From assembly GCF_009937765.1 (NCBI RefSeq), contig NZ_CP047089.1:248001-312000 (forward strand): a stretch of DNA of 64,000 nucleotides. Reading direction: 5' to 3'. This DNA is from Bacillus pumilus. GTDB lineage: Bacteria; Bacillota; Bacilli; Bacillales; Bacillaceae. Positions 25,498 through 34,080 of the stretch are shown here, piece after piece. The translations under genes and the position numbers were made by a program. The notes beneath the pieces are model-generated. The model was given only the letters and a program-made list of their open reading frames with translations. It did no database searches and was not told the DNA's origin. The first letter of the stretch is position 1; every line of letters starts with the position of its first letter.

Positions 25498-26331
25498 TTG
25501 AAGATATATAAGATATTGAATAACAATGCAGTGGTTGTAAAGGAAGGTGATCAGGAGAAAATTGTGATGGGGCCCGGAATTGCTTTTCAGAAGGGGAAAA
25601 ATGACGTCGTTCCCGTTCAAAAAATAGAGAAAATCTTTGTTGTGCGTGAAGAAAATGAGAAATTCAAACAAATCCTTGCAACATTGCCCGAAGCGCATAT
25701 TGAGGTGGCAGAGCATATCATCAGTTATGCAGAGGGTGAACTGATGATGCCGCTTAGTGATCATATCCACATATCACTGACTGACCATTTATCCTTTGCC
25801 ATTGAGCGTATTCAAAAGGGCATTTTGCTATATAATAAATTGCTTGGTGAGATCAAAGTCTTATATAAGCAAGAATATGATATTGGAAAGTATGCCATTC
25901 GTTATGTAAAGGAGCGGCTCGGGGTTGAACTGCCGGACGATGAGGCAGGGTATGTAGCACTCCATATTCATACGGCCAAAATGAATACGGAGTCTATGAA
26001 AAAGACCGTGAAATATACAACGATGATCAAAGAAATGATCGAGCATATAGAAAGCTATTTTCAGTATTCAATTGATGAGGATAGTATTTCCTATCAGCGG
26101 CTTGTGACACATTTGAGGTATGCATTAGGCAGGTTGGAATCAAATGAGGCATTTCAAATCATGGACGATGACATGCTGAGTTTTATCCAAACAAAGTATG
26201 ATTTGGCTTACCAGTGTGCACGTGGACTCGCTGATTTGTTGAAAAATGAATATGAACTTTATCTCCCTGAATCGGAGATCGGCTACATCACGCTGCATGT
26301 CCAGCGTCTGCAGGATGCCGAATTGGTTTAG
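25498..26331 (+). CDS. sacT: Sucrose operon antiterminator (BglG family)
   Basis: A 277-residue transcriptional antiterminator. Residues 1-55 are the co-antiterminator RNA-binding domain ([19 protein letters not shown] with the typical NNNAV), residues ~65-170 PRD1 and ~171-277 PRD2, each with conserved His residues that are phosphorylated by the PTS. When sucrose is taken up, it binds the RAT RNA upstream of sacP and stops terminator formation. Start is a TTG (25498) after GGGAGAGGAT; the low-efficiency start may keep the regulator scarce. Followed by a terminator. Confidence 0.95.
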   Translation: MKIYKILNNNAVVVKEGDQEKIVMGPGIAFQKGKNDVVPVQKIEKIFVVREENEKFKQILATLPEAHIEVAEHIISYAEGELMMPLSDHIHISLTDHLSFAIERIQKGILLYNKLLGEIKVLYKQEYDIGKYAIRYVKERLGVELPDDEAGYVALHIHTAKMNTESMKKTVKYTTMIKEMIEHIESYFQYSIDEDSISYQRLVTHLRYALGRLESNEAFQIMDDDMLSFIQTKYDLAYQCARGLADLLKNEYELYLPESEIGYITLHVQRLQDAELV

Positions 26332-26338
26332 TGGTTGT

Positions 26339-26360
26339 GCCTGCATGCAGGCTTTTTTTT
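26339..26360 (+). terminator. Terminator of sacT
   Basis: The palindrome GCCTGCATGCAGGC is followed by eight T. Confidence 0.85.
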
Positions 26361-26412
26361 ATGCACACTACTTTAATTAGTGTATATGGGTCAATAGATT
26401 CGAAAAAAGAGG

Positions 26413-26455
26413 TTGACGCAGGTCACGCTCTTATACTATGATGAAAGCGTAATCA
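26413..26455 (+). promoter_or_regulatory. sacPA promoter with overlapping cre site
   Basis: TTGACG (26413-26418) and TATGAT (26437-26442) with an 18-base spacer form a sigma-A promoter. A cre-like site, TGAAAGCGTAATCA at 26442-26455, matches 13 of 14 consensus positions and covers the transcription start, as expected for CcpA repression. Confidence 0.8.
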
Positions 26456-26470
26456 AAATTTGATATCGTG

Positions 26471-26500
26471 GGATTGTGACTGTCAGGCAGGCAAGACCTA
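26471..26500 (+). promoter_or_regulatory. RAT: ribonucleic antiterminator for SacT
   Basis: GGATTGTGACTGTCAGGCAG plus GCAAGACC matches the conserved RAT of sac/bgl-type leaders (GGATTGT-ACTG...GGCA-GACC). Its 3' end overlaps the first arm of the downstream terminator, so SacT binding and termination exclude each other. Confidence 0.92.
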
Positions 26501-26564
26501 AAATTTGCGTAACGAGGGGACGTGTATGTCCTTTTATCGTTGGTGAATTTTAGGTCTTTTTTGC
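26493..26564 (+). terminator. Conditional terminator in the sacPA leader
   Basis: AAGACCTAAAATT (26493-26505) and AATTTTAGGTCTT (26546-26558) form a perfect 13-base stem followed by T's. It ends the leader transcript unless SacT holds the RAT. Confidence 0.92.
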
Positions 26565-26585
26565 TTTAAAAAAGGAGGAGACAAC

Positions 26586-27974
26586 ATGGATTATCAAAAA
26601 ACAGCCAAAGAATTAACAGAACTATTAGGTGGCAAAGAAAATGTCATCAGTGCCACGCATTGTGCAACAAGACTCAGATTGGTGATGAAAGATGAAGAGC
26701 TAATTGACAAAGATGCCATTGAGGAACTTGAAGGGGTAAAGGGGGCTTTCTCAAGCTCGGGGCAATTCCAAATCATTTTTGGAACGGGAGCAGTCAACAA
26801 AGTATATGAACCTTTTGCACGTGAGACTGGCCTTGAGACAGACGACGAGAAACAAAAACCTGTCAGCCATGATGAAGCAGTGAAACAAAAAATGAATCCA
26901 CTTGCACGTTTTGCAAAGACATTATCAAATATATTTGTGCCGATCATTCCAGCCATTGTTGCAAGTGGTTTATTAATGGGCTTATTAGGCATGATGAAAG
27001 CCTTCAAATGGGCTGACCCAAGCTCCGCGATTTTTCAAATGCTTGATATGTTCTCAAGCGCAGCCTTTATCATTTTGCCGATTTTAATTGGGGTCAGTGC
27101 AGCGAAAGAGTTTGGTGGAAATCCATATTTAGGAGCCGTTATTGGGGGGATTATGATTCACCCGAACCTGCTCAACCCGTGGGGACTGACAGATGCGAAA
27201 CCAGAGTATATGCATTTATTCAATTTTGATATTGCTCTTCTTGGTTACCAAGGAACAGTCATTCCAGTGTTATTGACTGTGTACATCATGTGCCTTGTTG
27301 AAAAGAATTTAAGAAAAGTGGTTCCGAACAGTATTGATTTACTTGTGACCCCATTTGTGACGGTGATTGTGACTGGATTTGTGACGTTTATTGCTGTTGG
27401 GCCGCTTGGAAGAATGCTCGGTACAGGAATTTCGAATGCACTGACATTTATTTATGATCATGCAGGGTTCTTAGCAGGACTCATTTTCGGAGGAGCCTAC
27501 TCACTCATTGTGCTCACAGGGGTTCATCATAGCTTCCATGCGATTGAAGCTGGACTGTTGAATGATATTGGACGTAACTATTTGCTGCCAATTTGGGCGA
27601 TGTCTAACGTAGCACAGGGCGGGGCAGGTTTGGCGGTCTTTTTCTTAGCGAAACGAGCGAAAACAAAGGAAATCGCACTACCTGCAGCTTTCTCTGCTTT
27701 CCTAGGGATTACCGAGCCTGTGATATTCGGTGTCAATCTCCGCTATCGTAAGCCGTTTATCGCCGCGATGATTGGAGGCGCATTAGGCGGGGCATTTGTT
27801 GTTTTCACAAAGGTAGCCGCCAACGCCTATGGTTTAACTGGTATTCCGATGATTGCGATTGCAGCGCCATTCGGTGTGCAAAATGTGGTGAATTATGTGA
27901 TTGGTATGTTAATCGCTGTTGCGGTCTCATTTACTCTCACTATCATGTTTAAAGTAAAAGAAGTAGAAAAATAA
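26586..27974 (+). CDS. sacP: PTS sucrose-specific EIIBC
   Basis: A 462-residue sucrose PTS permease. The N-terminal EIIB domain has the phosphorylated Cys26 in ISATHCATRLRL; the EIIC domain (about residues 105-455) has ten or so membrane helices and the substrate-loop GITEPVIFGVNLRYRKPF. There is no EIIA domain, so it must borrow one, as in B. subtilis. It imports sucrose as sucrose-6-phosphate. AAAGGAGGAG precedes the ATG; controlled by the RAT/SacT switch and cre upstream. Confidence 0.96.
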   Translation: MDYQKTAKELTELLGGKENVISATHCATRLRLVMKDEELIDKDAIEELEGVKGAFSSSGQFQIIFGTGAVNKVYEPFARETGLETDDEKQKPVSHDEAVKQKMNPLARFAKTLSNIFVPIIPAIVASGLLMGLLGMMKAFKWADPSSAIFQMLDMFSSAAFIILPILIGVSAAKEFGGNPYLGAVIGGIMIHPNLLNPWGLTDAKPEYMHLFNFDIALLGYQGTVIPVLLTVYIMCLVEKNLRKVVPNSIDLLVTPFVTVIVTGFVTFIAVGPLGRMLGTGISNALTFIYDHAGFLAGLIFGGAYSLIVLTGVHHSFHAIEAGLLNDIGRNYLLPIWAMSNVAQGGAGLAVFFLAKRAKTKEIALPAAFSAFLGITEPVIFGVNLRYRKPFIAAMIGGALGGAFVVFTKVAANAYGLTGIPMIAIAAPFGVQNVVNYVIGMLIAVAVSFTLTIMFKVKEVEK

Positions 27975-27993
27975 TCAAGGAGTGGTCACAGTC

Positions 27994-29451
27994 ATGACAA
28001 CAACTGACGCAGCACTTCGTCAAAAGGTAGTAGAACGTATTCGAAACTATGAGCATTTGGTGAAAAAAGATGTGTATCGCCAGCATTTTCATTTAATGCC
28101 GCCGGTTGGTCTTTTAAATGACCCGAATGGGTTGATTCAGTGGAAAGGGGTTTACCACATTTTTTATCAGTGGCAGCCATTCAAAACGGGTCACGGCGCA
28201 AAATTTTGGGGCCATTACACATCGACAGATTTAGTGAATTGGCAGCACGAGGAAGCCGCCCTTGCGCCAAGTGATTGGTTTGATCAAAACGGCTGTTATT
28301 CTGGCAGTGCAGTCATTGACGATGGACATATGTATGTGATGTACACTGGCAACGTTCGCGATGAACAAGGGAACCGCGAGACGTATCAATGTTTAGCGGT
28401 TTCAGAGGATGCCATTCATTTTCAGAAAAAAGGAGTCGTGGCGACGCTTCCAGATGGATTCACTGCCCATTTTCGTGATCCGAAAGTATGGAAGCGAAAT
28501 GACCAGTGGTACATGGTTCTAGGTGCACAAAGCCTTGATCTGAAAGGGAATCTCGTCTTGTTTACCTCTGATACTTTAGACAATTGGACGTTTCAAGGCA
28601 TCATTGCAGGCAGTGGGAAAAATGGATTAGAGGATTTCGGCTATATGTGGGAATGTCCAGATCTATTTGAATTAGATGGACGGGATGTATTGATTGTGTC
28701 GCCGCAGGGGCTCGAGCCGAATGGCTTAAAATATCATAATACACATCAATCAGGTTATTTTGTTGGGAAATTGGATGACCATACCTATCAATATACGCAC
28801 GGAGCGTTTGAGGAGCTGGATCGAGGCTTTGACTTCTATGCGCAGCAAACCTTTCTAGACGAATCAGGCAGACGCCTTTTAATTGGATGGATGGGAGTGC
28901 CTGATCAAGGAGAAGAGCATCACCCAACGATTTCTTATCAATGGATACACTGCCTCACCATTCCAAGAGAGCTACGTTTAGATGAAGATGGACATCTGAT
29001 TCAAAAGCCCGTCACTGAGCTTCAGGCGATGAGAACCAACGAACAAGAGCATGTTTTCCATATCAAACGCTCTGTTCAATCGATTCCTGTAGATGATATT
29101 ACGAGTGCAGAGTTATTCATTGATCAAATTGATACACAAAAAGGGTTTGAATGCTGTATTCGTGCGGCAGCCCGTATCATTTATGATAAAGATGAGGGCA
29201 AACTGACATTAGAGAGAGAGCGATTTGAAGATCGAACAAAAGAAGTTCGAGAAGTGGCAATAGAGGAATTACACGACCTTCACATCTTGATCGATGCATC
29301 TTCAATTGAGATTTTTGTAAACGGAGGCAGAGAAGTATTGACTGCTCGTTACTTTCCTTCCCCGGGAAATAAATCAATCTCAATCAGTGGCAGAAATGAA
29401 ACAAAACTTAAACTAAAAACATGGCATTTACAAAGAAAAGTAGATCAATGA
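27994..29451 (+). CDS. sacA: Sucrose-6-phosphate hydrolase (GH32)
   Basis: A 485-residue cytoplasmic invertase of family GH32 that cleaves sucrose-6-phosphate to glucose-6-phosphate and fructose. The nucleophile Asp43 is in NDPNG (42-46), the transition-state Asp in FRDPK (161-164) and the acid/base Glu220 in ECPD. A C-terminal beta-sandwich follows from ~340. ATG at 27994 has AAGGAG eleven bases upstream; the GTG at 27982 overlaps that site. It follows sacP by 19 bases in the sacPA operon and ends inside its own terminator. Confidence 0.96.
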   Translation: MTTTDAALRQKVVERIRNYEHLVKKDVYRQHFHLMPPVGLLNDPNGLIQWKGVYHIFYQWQPFKTGHGAKFWGHYTSTDLVNWQHEEAALAPSDWFDQNGCYSGSAVIDDGHMYVMYTGNVRDEQGNRETYQCLAVSEDAIHFQKKGVVATLPDGFTAHFRDPKVWKRNDQWYMVLGAQSLDLKGNLVLFTSDTLDNWTFQGIIAGSGKNGLEDFGYMWECPDLFELDGRDVLIVSPQGLEPNGLKYHNTHQSGYFVGKLDDHTYQYTHGAFEELDRGFDFYAQQTFLDESGRRLLIGWMGVPDQGEEHHPTISYQWIHCLTIPRELRLDEDGHLIQKPVTELQAMRTNEQEHVFHIKRSVQSIPVDDITSAELFIDQIDTQKGFECCIRAAARIIYDKDEGKLTLERERFEDRTKEVREVAIEELHDLHILIDASSIEIFVNGGREVLTARYFPSPGNKSISISGRNETKLKLKTWHLQRKVDQ

Positions 29452-29464
29452 TCTGCTTTTTTTC
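29438..29464 (+). terminator. Terminator of sacPA
   Basis: AAGTAGATC and GATCTGCTT pair (one G-T) and a T run follows; the stem overlaps the last codons of sacA. Confidence 0.75.
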
Positions 29465-29640
29465 TAGTGAATTCAGCCTGTATCTTAGGGGCTATATCAT
29501 GTATATACAAGCGTTGTCAGAAGCGGTTTGATGACGTTTTACATATATGATAACAGGTGGAATTATGGTATCATTTTAAAATATATACAGCTGAGGCTGA
29601 CGTTTATCCAAATGCGATAGGACAAAAAGGGGTTGTTTAC

Positions 29641-29895
29641 TTGAATTCAAAACAGCAGCCGACGACTAGAAAACGCTTGGAGACAATGGCAGATCATGTT
29701 GAAGATAAACGTGAAGAATATAAAGAATTGCTCATTCAAGTCCAATCTATTCTCGGTGAACCTTCTCTAGAGCAGGAAGAATTAAAAGAGAAGCTGTCAG
29801 ATACGTATAAACAAATGAAAGAATATGCCTTATTTGTTGAATCTATTGAAGCCTTTATTCGAAAAATGGCGAAAGAATCTGATCAGCAAAAGTAG
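29641..29895 (+). CDS. ywdA: YwdA-like small helical protein
   Basis: An 84-residue highly charged, fully helical protein rich in Glu, Lys and Gln (KRLETMADHVEDKREEYKEL), likely a coiled coil. The TTG at 29641 has AAAAGGGG eight bases before it; a longer frame from 29557 has no such site. Same position as ywdA in B. subtilis (between sacA and thiD) and about the same size. Function unknown. Confidence 0.65.
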   Translation: MNSKQQPTTRKRLETMADHVEDKREEYKELLIQVQSILGEPSLEQEELKEKLSDTYKQMKEYALFVESIEAFIRKMAKESDQQK

Positions 29896-29913
29896 GTATG
29901 AATGTATCGTGAA

Positions 29914-29947
29914 AAAGTATACCTGTGTATGGGTATGCTTTTTTTAG
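29914..29947 (+). terminator. Terminator after ywdA
   Basis: AAGTATACC pairs with GGGTATGCT (wobble allowed) across a short loop and is followed by seven T. Confidence 0.75.
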
Positions 29948-29968
29948 TCAGATCATTAAAAATTAAAA

Positions 29969-29982
29969 TGAAAGCGTTGACA
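29969..29982 (+). promoter_or_regulatory. Perfect cre site overlapping the esterase promoter
   Basis: TGAAAGCGTTGACA fits the cre consensus TGWAANCGNTNWCA at all 14 positions. Its end contains TTGACA, which can serve as -35 of the esterase promoter (a -10-like CAAAAT lies 17 bases on). Binding of CcpA would therefore block RNA polymerase directly. Confidence 0.75.
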
Positions 29983-30043
29983 TTTATTTTGTTATGATAC
30001 AAAATAAATGAAAATTCATCTCAGCTTATACAGGAGGAACGAT

Positions 30044-31117
30044 ATGAACCATGCAACCAAGAAATATTTGATTACCGCTATCATTGTCCTTTTTTCTATG
30101 AGTTTTCTTAGTCCTTCCGTTTCATCTGCTCGAACCCCGCACACGTCATTTTTTACACCTACCGCTTCCTTACCATCTGGTCAATATTATCGTGCACAAG
30201 AGGTGGCTCTCCATTCTCCGGTGCCAAAAGCTACTTTGTATTACACAACAGACGGCAGTCAGCCGACATCTCAAAGTCAGCGGTATAAAAAGCCTATTCA
30301 TATTGATACCAATACAACTTTAAAAGTAAGCGCTTACAAAAATAAGCACTACCTAGCTACTTCTACGTACAAATATCGTTTTGTCACACGAGAGGATATT
30401 GCATCATCTTTTTTATCTTTTGAATATCAAGGAATGCCTTATCGGTTGTACATTCCGACAAACCATAAGAGGGGTAAAGCTTATCCTCTAGTCCTATTCT
30501 TACATGGAGGCGGGGAAAGAGGGACCGATAATCAAAAGCAGTTACTTGCGAACGATGGTGCAGTTTTATGGGCTTCTCCTGAAGTTCAAAAGAAACATCC
30601 TGCATACGTACTAGCACCTCAGGCGCGAAATACTGTGGATGGGGGCTTTGCTTTAACAAGAAATGCGCAAAATGAAATCGATCTGAAAAATGTATTTCAA
30701 TTTTCACCAGATTTACACAAAGCCTATGAAGTGCTTCAGCATGTGTTAACTTCTTATAAGATTGATCAGAAAAGGATTTATGCGACTGGTTTATCTCAAG
30801 GCGGATTTGGCTCGTATCAGTTGAACATCACATATCCTCGTTTGTTTGCAGCGATGATTTCTATTGCCGGTGGTGCTGATCCAAGCAAGGCGGGAATTTT
30901 AGCACACAAGCCAATATGGGCATTTCATGCAGAGGATGATTCCATTATCCCTATCAGCTATGCGAGAAATACAATTCAGGCTATTCAAAATGCTGGTGGA
31001 AGGCCAATTTATACGGAGTATGAAAGCAAGTATGGGTATGATCATGCATCATGGACGCCTGCTTATGAGACCAAAGGATTAACCGATTGGTTATTTGCAC
31101 AGAGACTCAGCTTACGA
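30044..31117 (+). CDS. Secreted alpha/beta-hydrolase with a chitobiase-C-like accessory domain
   Basis: A 358-residue exported protein. Signal peptide in residues 1-29. Residues ~45-112 resemble the small chitobiase/hexosaminidase C-terminal beta domain (ATLYYTTDGSQPTSQSQRY). Residues ~125-358 are an esterase of the PHB-depolymerase/feruloyl-esterase type: oxyanion motif HGGGERG (154-160), nucleophile Ser251 in GLSQGG, likely Asp near 299 and His334. ATG 30044 has AGGAGG seven bases upstream. Substrate could be a polysaccharide ester or polyester. The perfect cre site in the promoter suggests a role in carbon scavenging. I know no equivalent at this position in B. subtilis. Confidence 0.82.
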
Positions 31118-31123
31118 TAAACA

Positions 31124-31160
31124 AAAAAACCGATTCATCCAAAAGACGAATCGGTTTTTT
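31124..31160. terminator. Bidirectional terminator between esterase and thiD
   Basis: CCGATTC and GAATCGG with A-rich left and T-rich right flanks; serves the two convergent genes. Confidence 0.9.
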
Positions 31161-31165
31161 CTATT

Positions 31166-31975
31166 CTACTTATCAAAACGATGAGCAGAATGCTTTGTTG
31201 GTCCGATGTATTTATTTAGCTGGAAAGAGCCTTTGATGGCAGCTGTGATGAATTCTTTTGCTGCATAAATGGCTTCTTTCACGTCTGAGCCGTTTGCCAG
31301 TTCAGCTGTGACTGCTGCTGAGAATGTGCAGCCCGCGCCGTGTGTGTATTCTGTGTCGATCTTATCTGTTTCAAGTCGTTCGAAGGTTTGTCCATCATAA
31401 AGCAAATCGATCGCTTTATCTGGGCTTAGCTTACCGCCTCCAGTGATGACCACATACTTGGCACCAAGTTCGTGAATGCGTTTTGCTGCTTCTTCCATTT
31501 GTTCAATCGTTTTGATCTCACCGATTCCGCTTAATTGACCTGCTTCGAAAAGATTAGGCGTAATGACGGTTGCCAGTGGCGTAAGCTTTTCGCGCAGTGC
31601 TTCAGCGTGCTCTGGATATAGCACTTCGTTCGCACCCTTACAAACCATAACAGGATCAATGACGACATTTTTTAGGTCGTATGTTTTGATGGTGTCCGCT
31701 GCAAGTTCGATCACGTCGACTGTTGGGAGCATACCTGTTTTCAGCGCATCTACCCCAATGCCTTCTACAATGGTAGAGAGCTGCGCACGGATCGTCGCCG
31801 TATCAATTGGAAACACCTGATGATCCCAATGGTTATGAGGGTCCATTGCAACGACAACGGTTAAAGCTGTCATCCCATAGACGTTTTTCTCTTGAAACGT
31901 TTTTAAATCTGCTTGGATACCTGCACCGCCGCTTGAATCCGAGCCTGCGATGGTGAGTGCTTTATTCATAGACAT
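31166..31975 (-). CDS. thiD: Hydroxymethylpyrimidine/phosphomethylpyrimidine or pyridoxine kinase
   Basis: A 269-residue ribokinase-family kinase. TIAGSDSSGGAGIQADLKTF (residues 7-26) is the substrate loop; DPVMVCKG and the anion hole GAGCTFSAA with its catalytic Asp-equivalent region near 210 follow. Closely matches the B. subtilis enzyme formerly YwdB, which acts on pyridoxine-type compounds and HMP. The ATG at 31975 has GGAGG ten bases upstream; the longer frame upstream is unsupported. No thiamine riboswitch was seen in front of it. Confidence 0.9.
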   Translation of the reverse strand: MSMNKALTIAGSDSSGGAGIQADLKTFQEKNVYGMTALTVVVAMDPHNHWDHQVFPIDTATIRAQLSTIVEGIGVDALKTGMLPTVDVIELAADTIKTYDLKNVVIDPVMVCKGANEVLYPEHAEALREKLTPLATVITPNLFEAGQLSGIGEIKTIEQMEEAAKRIHELGAKYVVITGGGKLSPDKAIDLLYDGQTFERLETDKIDTEYTHGAGCTFSAAVTAELANGSDVKEAIYAAKEFITAAIKGSFQLNKYIGPTKHSAHRFDK

Positions 31976-32064
31976 AGTTGCTGAACCTCCAATGTGATGT
32001 GTAACAGTTACTGTTCTATCCCTTATTATAATCAGCTTTTCCATTTATCACAATGAAACGACAT

Positions 32065-32092
32065 AAAAAAGCGTTCCACCCTAGGAAGAACG
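32065..32092 (-). terminator. Terminator of the stress-protein-like gene
   Basis: On the minus strand GCGTTC and GAACGC pair and are followed by six T. Confidence 0.8.
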
Positions 32093-32101
32093 CCTTTCCC
32101 C

Positions 32102-32407
32102 TTATCTTTTACAAATCACCAATTTCCCCATTTTCAGTTCGTCTAAAAGTGTTAAGGCTAATTCCTGATCGGCGCCAACTGACATCATTTTGGCCATGAG
32201 CTCGTCATCCCGAGTGCGGATGACATTGGCCATTTGATCTAAAATCCCTTGATCGACCGCTGTCATGCTTTTGGCATTCGTATGCTCTGTGACGGTATCA
32301 GAGCGTTCTGGATCGTACGCAAAAACAAAAATATCATCCTTTGCTGAACGTATTTGTTCAATGGTCTGTTTTGCTTCTTTGCTATTTTCTACTGTGAAAT
32401 GTTCCAT
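32102..32407 (-). CDS. General-stress-type protein with YflT domain
   Basis: A 101-residue soluble protein. The start (HFTVENSKEAKQTIEQIRSA), the core DIFVFAYDPERSDTVTEHTNA and the QMANVIRTRDDELMAKM end match the YflT/GSP17M family of heat- and stress-induced proteins. ATG at 32407 has AAAGGAG eight bases upstream; the GTG at 32416 overlaps that site. No sigma-B promoter could be read with confidence. Function of the family is unknown. Confidence 0.75.
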   Translation of the reverse strand: MEHFTVENSKEAKQTIEQIRSAKDDIFVFAYDPERSDTVTEHTNAKSMTAVDQGILDQMANVIRTRDDELMAKMMSVGADQELALTLLDELKMGKLVICKR

Positions 32408-32535
32408 CGTCATCACTCCTTTTCATCAAAAATTCCCATTTTTCCGTCACATCAAACCGCCTTTTATATCATGAGAAGAACGTCATTTTATGTTTTAATG
32501 GAAAAAGACGAATCTATTAAAGGAGTAAGCTGAAT

Positions 32536-33363
32536 ATGAAGATTTCCTTATTAATTGTGACACATAACCGGCTCAGCGCACTGTGTGAGCTGCTTGAATC
32601 TATTACGAGACAAACCGTACAGCCCTTTGAAATTGTGGTTGTGAATGATGCAGGAGAGCGTGTCGAGGTCATTCAGGAACTCTATCCCGAACTTCCGATC
32701 CGCTTGATCCATTTAGATGAGAATGTCCAGCATGTGAATGCTAGAAACGTGGGGGTGCGGGAGCTGACAGGCGATGTCATTATGCTTAGTGATGACGATG
32801 ATTATTTTACACCTTGTCATATTGAACGGATGAGTAAGGCGCTGGAGGATGCCGATTTTGTCTTTTCTGATGCAGAAATTGTGTCATTTGAAAAAAAAGG
32901 CACGACCCGCTTCCCGGTGTCAAGACGTCTGTTTGCGTATACAGCTGCTATTGAGGATATGCGTGTCTTTTCTACATATGTTCCTTCCGGCAGTATGTAC
33001 AAACGCTGTATACACGATGAGATTGGCTATTTTGATCCAGCGATGCATCATTACTGGGATTGGGACTTTTTCTTACGTGTCACGCAGCATGCCCGGGTCA
33101 AACGAGTGCCTGCTGCCAGTGTGATCTATGCGTTCTTTGACGGCGGTGGAAATCAGTCTAGTGACCTTGGTGAGACAAGAAAGAACTATTTAGATGATTT
33201 AAGTGAAAAGCATGGGCTGGGCGATTTGCCGACAGCGAACTTTGCTGTCTTATTAGAAGAACCAGCGATGAAAAAGCGAGAATCAGAGAGTGAGATTGTG
33301 TGGGATGGAAAACCGATGATCTCAAGACTGGCACAGCAGACACAAGGAGGAGAACCCCAATGA
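32536..33363 (+). CDS. ywdF: GT2 family glycosyltransferase, YwdF-like
   Basis: A 275-residue GT-A glycosyltransferase: [20 protein letters not shown] at the N-terminus, metal-binding acidic motif SDDDDYF around residue 90, and the acceptor-side [10 protein letters not shown] near 177. AGGAGTAAGC precedes the ATG. It overlaps ung by four bases (ATGA), the same pairing as ywdF-ung in B. subtilis. Its product glycan is unknown; it resembles SpsA-type enzymes but is not part of the sps operon. Confidence 0.85.
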   Translation: MKISLLIVTHNRLSALCELLESITRQTVQPFEIVVVNDAGERVEVIQELYPELPIRLIHLDENVQHVNARNVGVRELTGDVIMLSDDDDYFTPCHIERMSKALEDADFVFSDAEIVSFEKKGTTRFPVSRRLFAYTAAIEDMRVFSTYVPSGSMYKRCIHDEIGYFDPAMHHYWDWDFFLRVTQHARVKRVPAASVIYAFFDGGGNQSSDLGETRKNYLDDLSEKHGLGDLPTANFAVLLEEPAMKKRESESEIVWDGKPMISRLAQQTQGGEPQ

Positions 33364-34040
33364 AGCCATTTTTAAATGATAGCTGGTGGGCTGTGATGAA
33401 AAGTGAATTTGAACAGCCATATTATCAGGAATTACGTGAATGGATGAAGGAAGAATATCGCACGCAGACCGTTTTTCCGAAACCGGATGACGTTTATCGT
33501 GCGCTTCATTTGACATCATATGAAGAGGTCAAAGTGGTGATTTTGGGACAAGACCCTTATCATGGCCCAGGACAGGCACATGGATTAAGCTTTTCTGTCC
33601 AGCCTGGCGTGAAGCATCCACCATCGTTGAGAAATATTTTTCAGGAGCTAAAGGATGATCTTGGCTGTCCTGTTCCAAATCACGGCTCACTTGTGAGCTG
33701 GGCAGAGCAAGGTGTGCTGCTCTTAAACACTGTGTTGACCGTAAGAAAGGGCGAGGCGAACTCGCATAAAGGCAAAGGCTGGGAACGTGTGACAGACCGT
33801 GTGATAGATGCGCTGAATGAACGTGATCAGCCCGTCGTTTTTGTGCTGTGGGGAAGACATGCTCAAAATAAGAAAGAACGCATTGACCAAAACAAGCATT
33901 ACATCATTGAGTCACCTCATCCAAGTCCTTTTTCAGCAAGAAACGGCTTTTTTGGCAGTCGTCCGTTTTCAAAGGTAAACGCGTATTTAAAGCAAATGGG
34001 GACAGAAGAAATTAATTGGTGTATCCAAGATATTGAATAA
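33360..34040 (+). CDS. ung: Uracil-DNA glycosylase
   Basis: A 226-residue family 1 UDG that excises uracil from DNA. The water-activating motif [18 protein letters not shown] starts at residue 63 (Asp65), and the DNA-intercalating HPSPFSA loop lies near 188. A GGAGG site nine bases before the ATG at 33360 sets the start; the ATGA overlap with ywdF suggests translational coupling. Confidence 0.97.
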   Translation: MKPFLNDSWWAVMKSEFEQPYYQELREWMKEEYRTQTVFPKPDDVYRALHLTSYEEVKVVILGQDPYHGPGQAHGLSFSVQPGVKHPPSLRNIFQELKDDLGCPVPNHGSLVSWAEQGVLLLNTVLTVRKGEANSHKGKGWERVTDRVIDALNERDQPVVFVLWGRHAQNKKERIDQNKHYIIESPHPSPFSARNGFFGSRPFSKVNAYLKQMGTEEINWCIQDIE

Positions 34041-34080
34041 AAAGAGGACGAGGGGATAGACCCTTCGTCCTGTTTATTTT
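34041..34080. terminator. Bidirectional terminator between ung and ywdH
   Basis: GGACGAGGGG pairs with CCCTTCGTCC (one wobble), A-rich to the left and T-rich to the right; convergent genes. Confidence 0.85.

Noticed and set aside
26594..27007. 137-codon minus-strand frame inside sacP
   Set aside because: Antisense shadow of the EIIB/EIIC coding region with no independent signals.
31975..32101. Thiamine riboswitch in front of thiD
   Set aside because: No TPP-aptamer-like conserved CUGAGA/ACCUGA pattern in the leader; the gene has a short ordinary leader.
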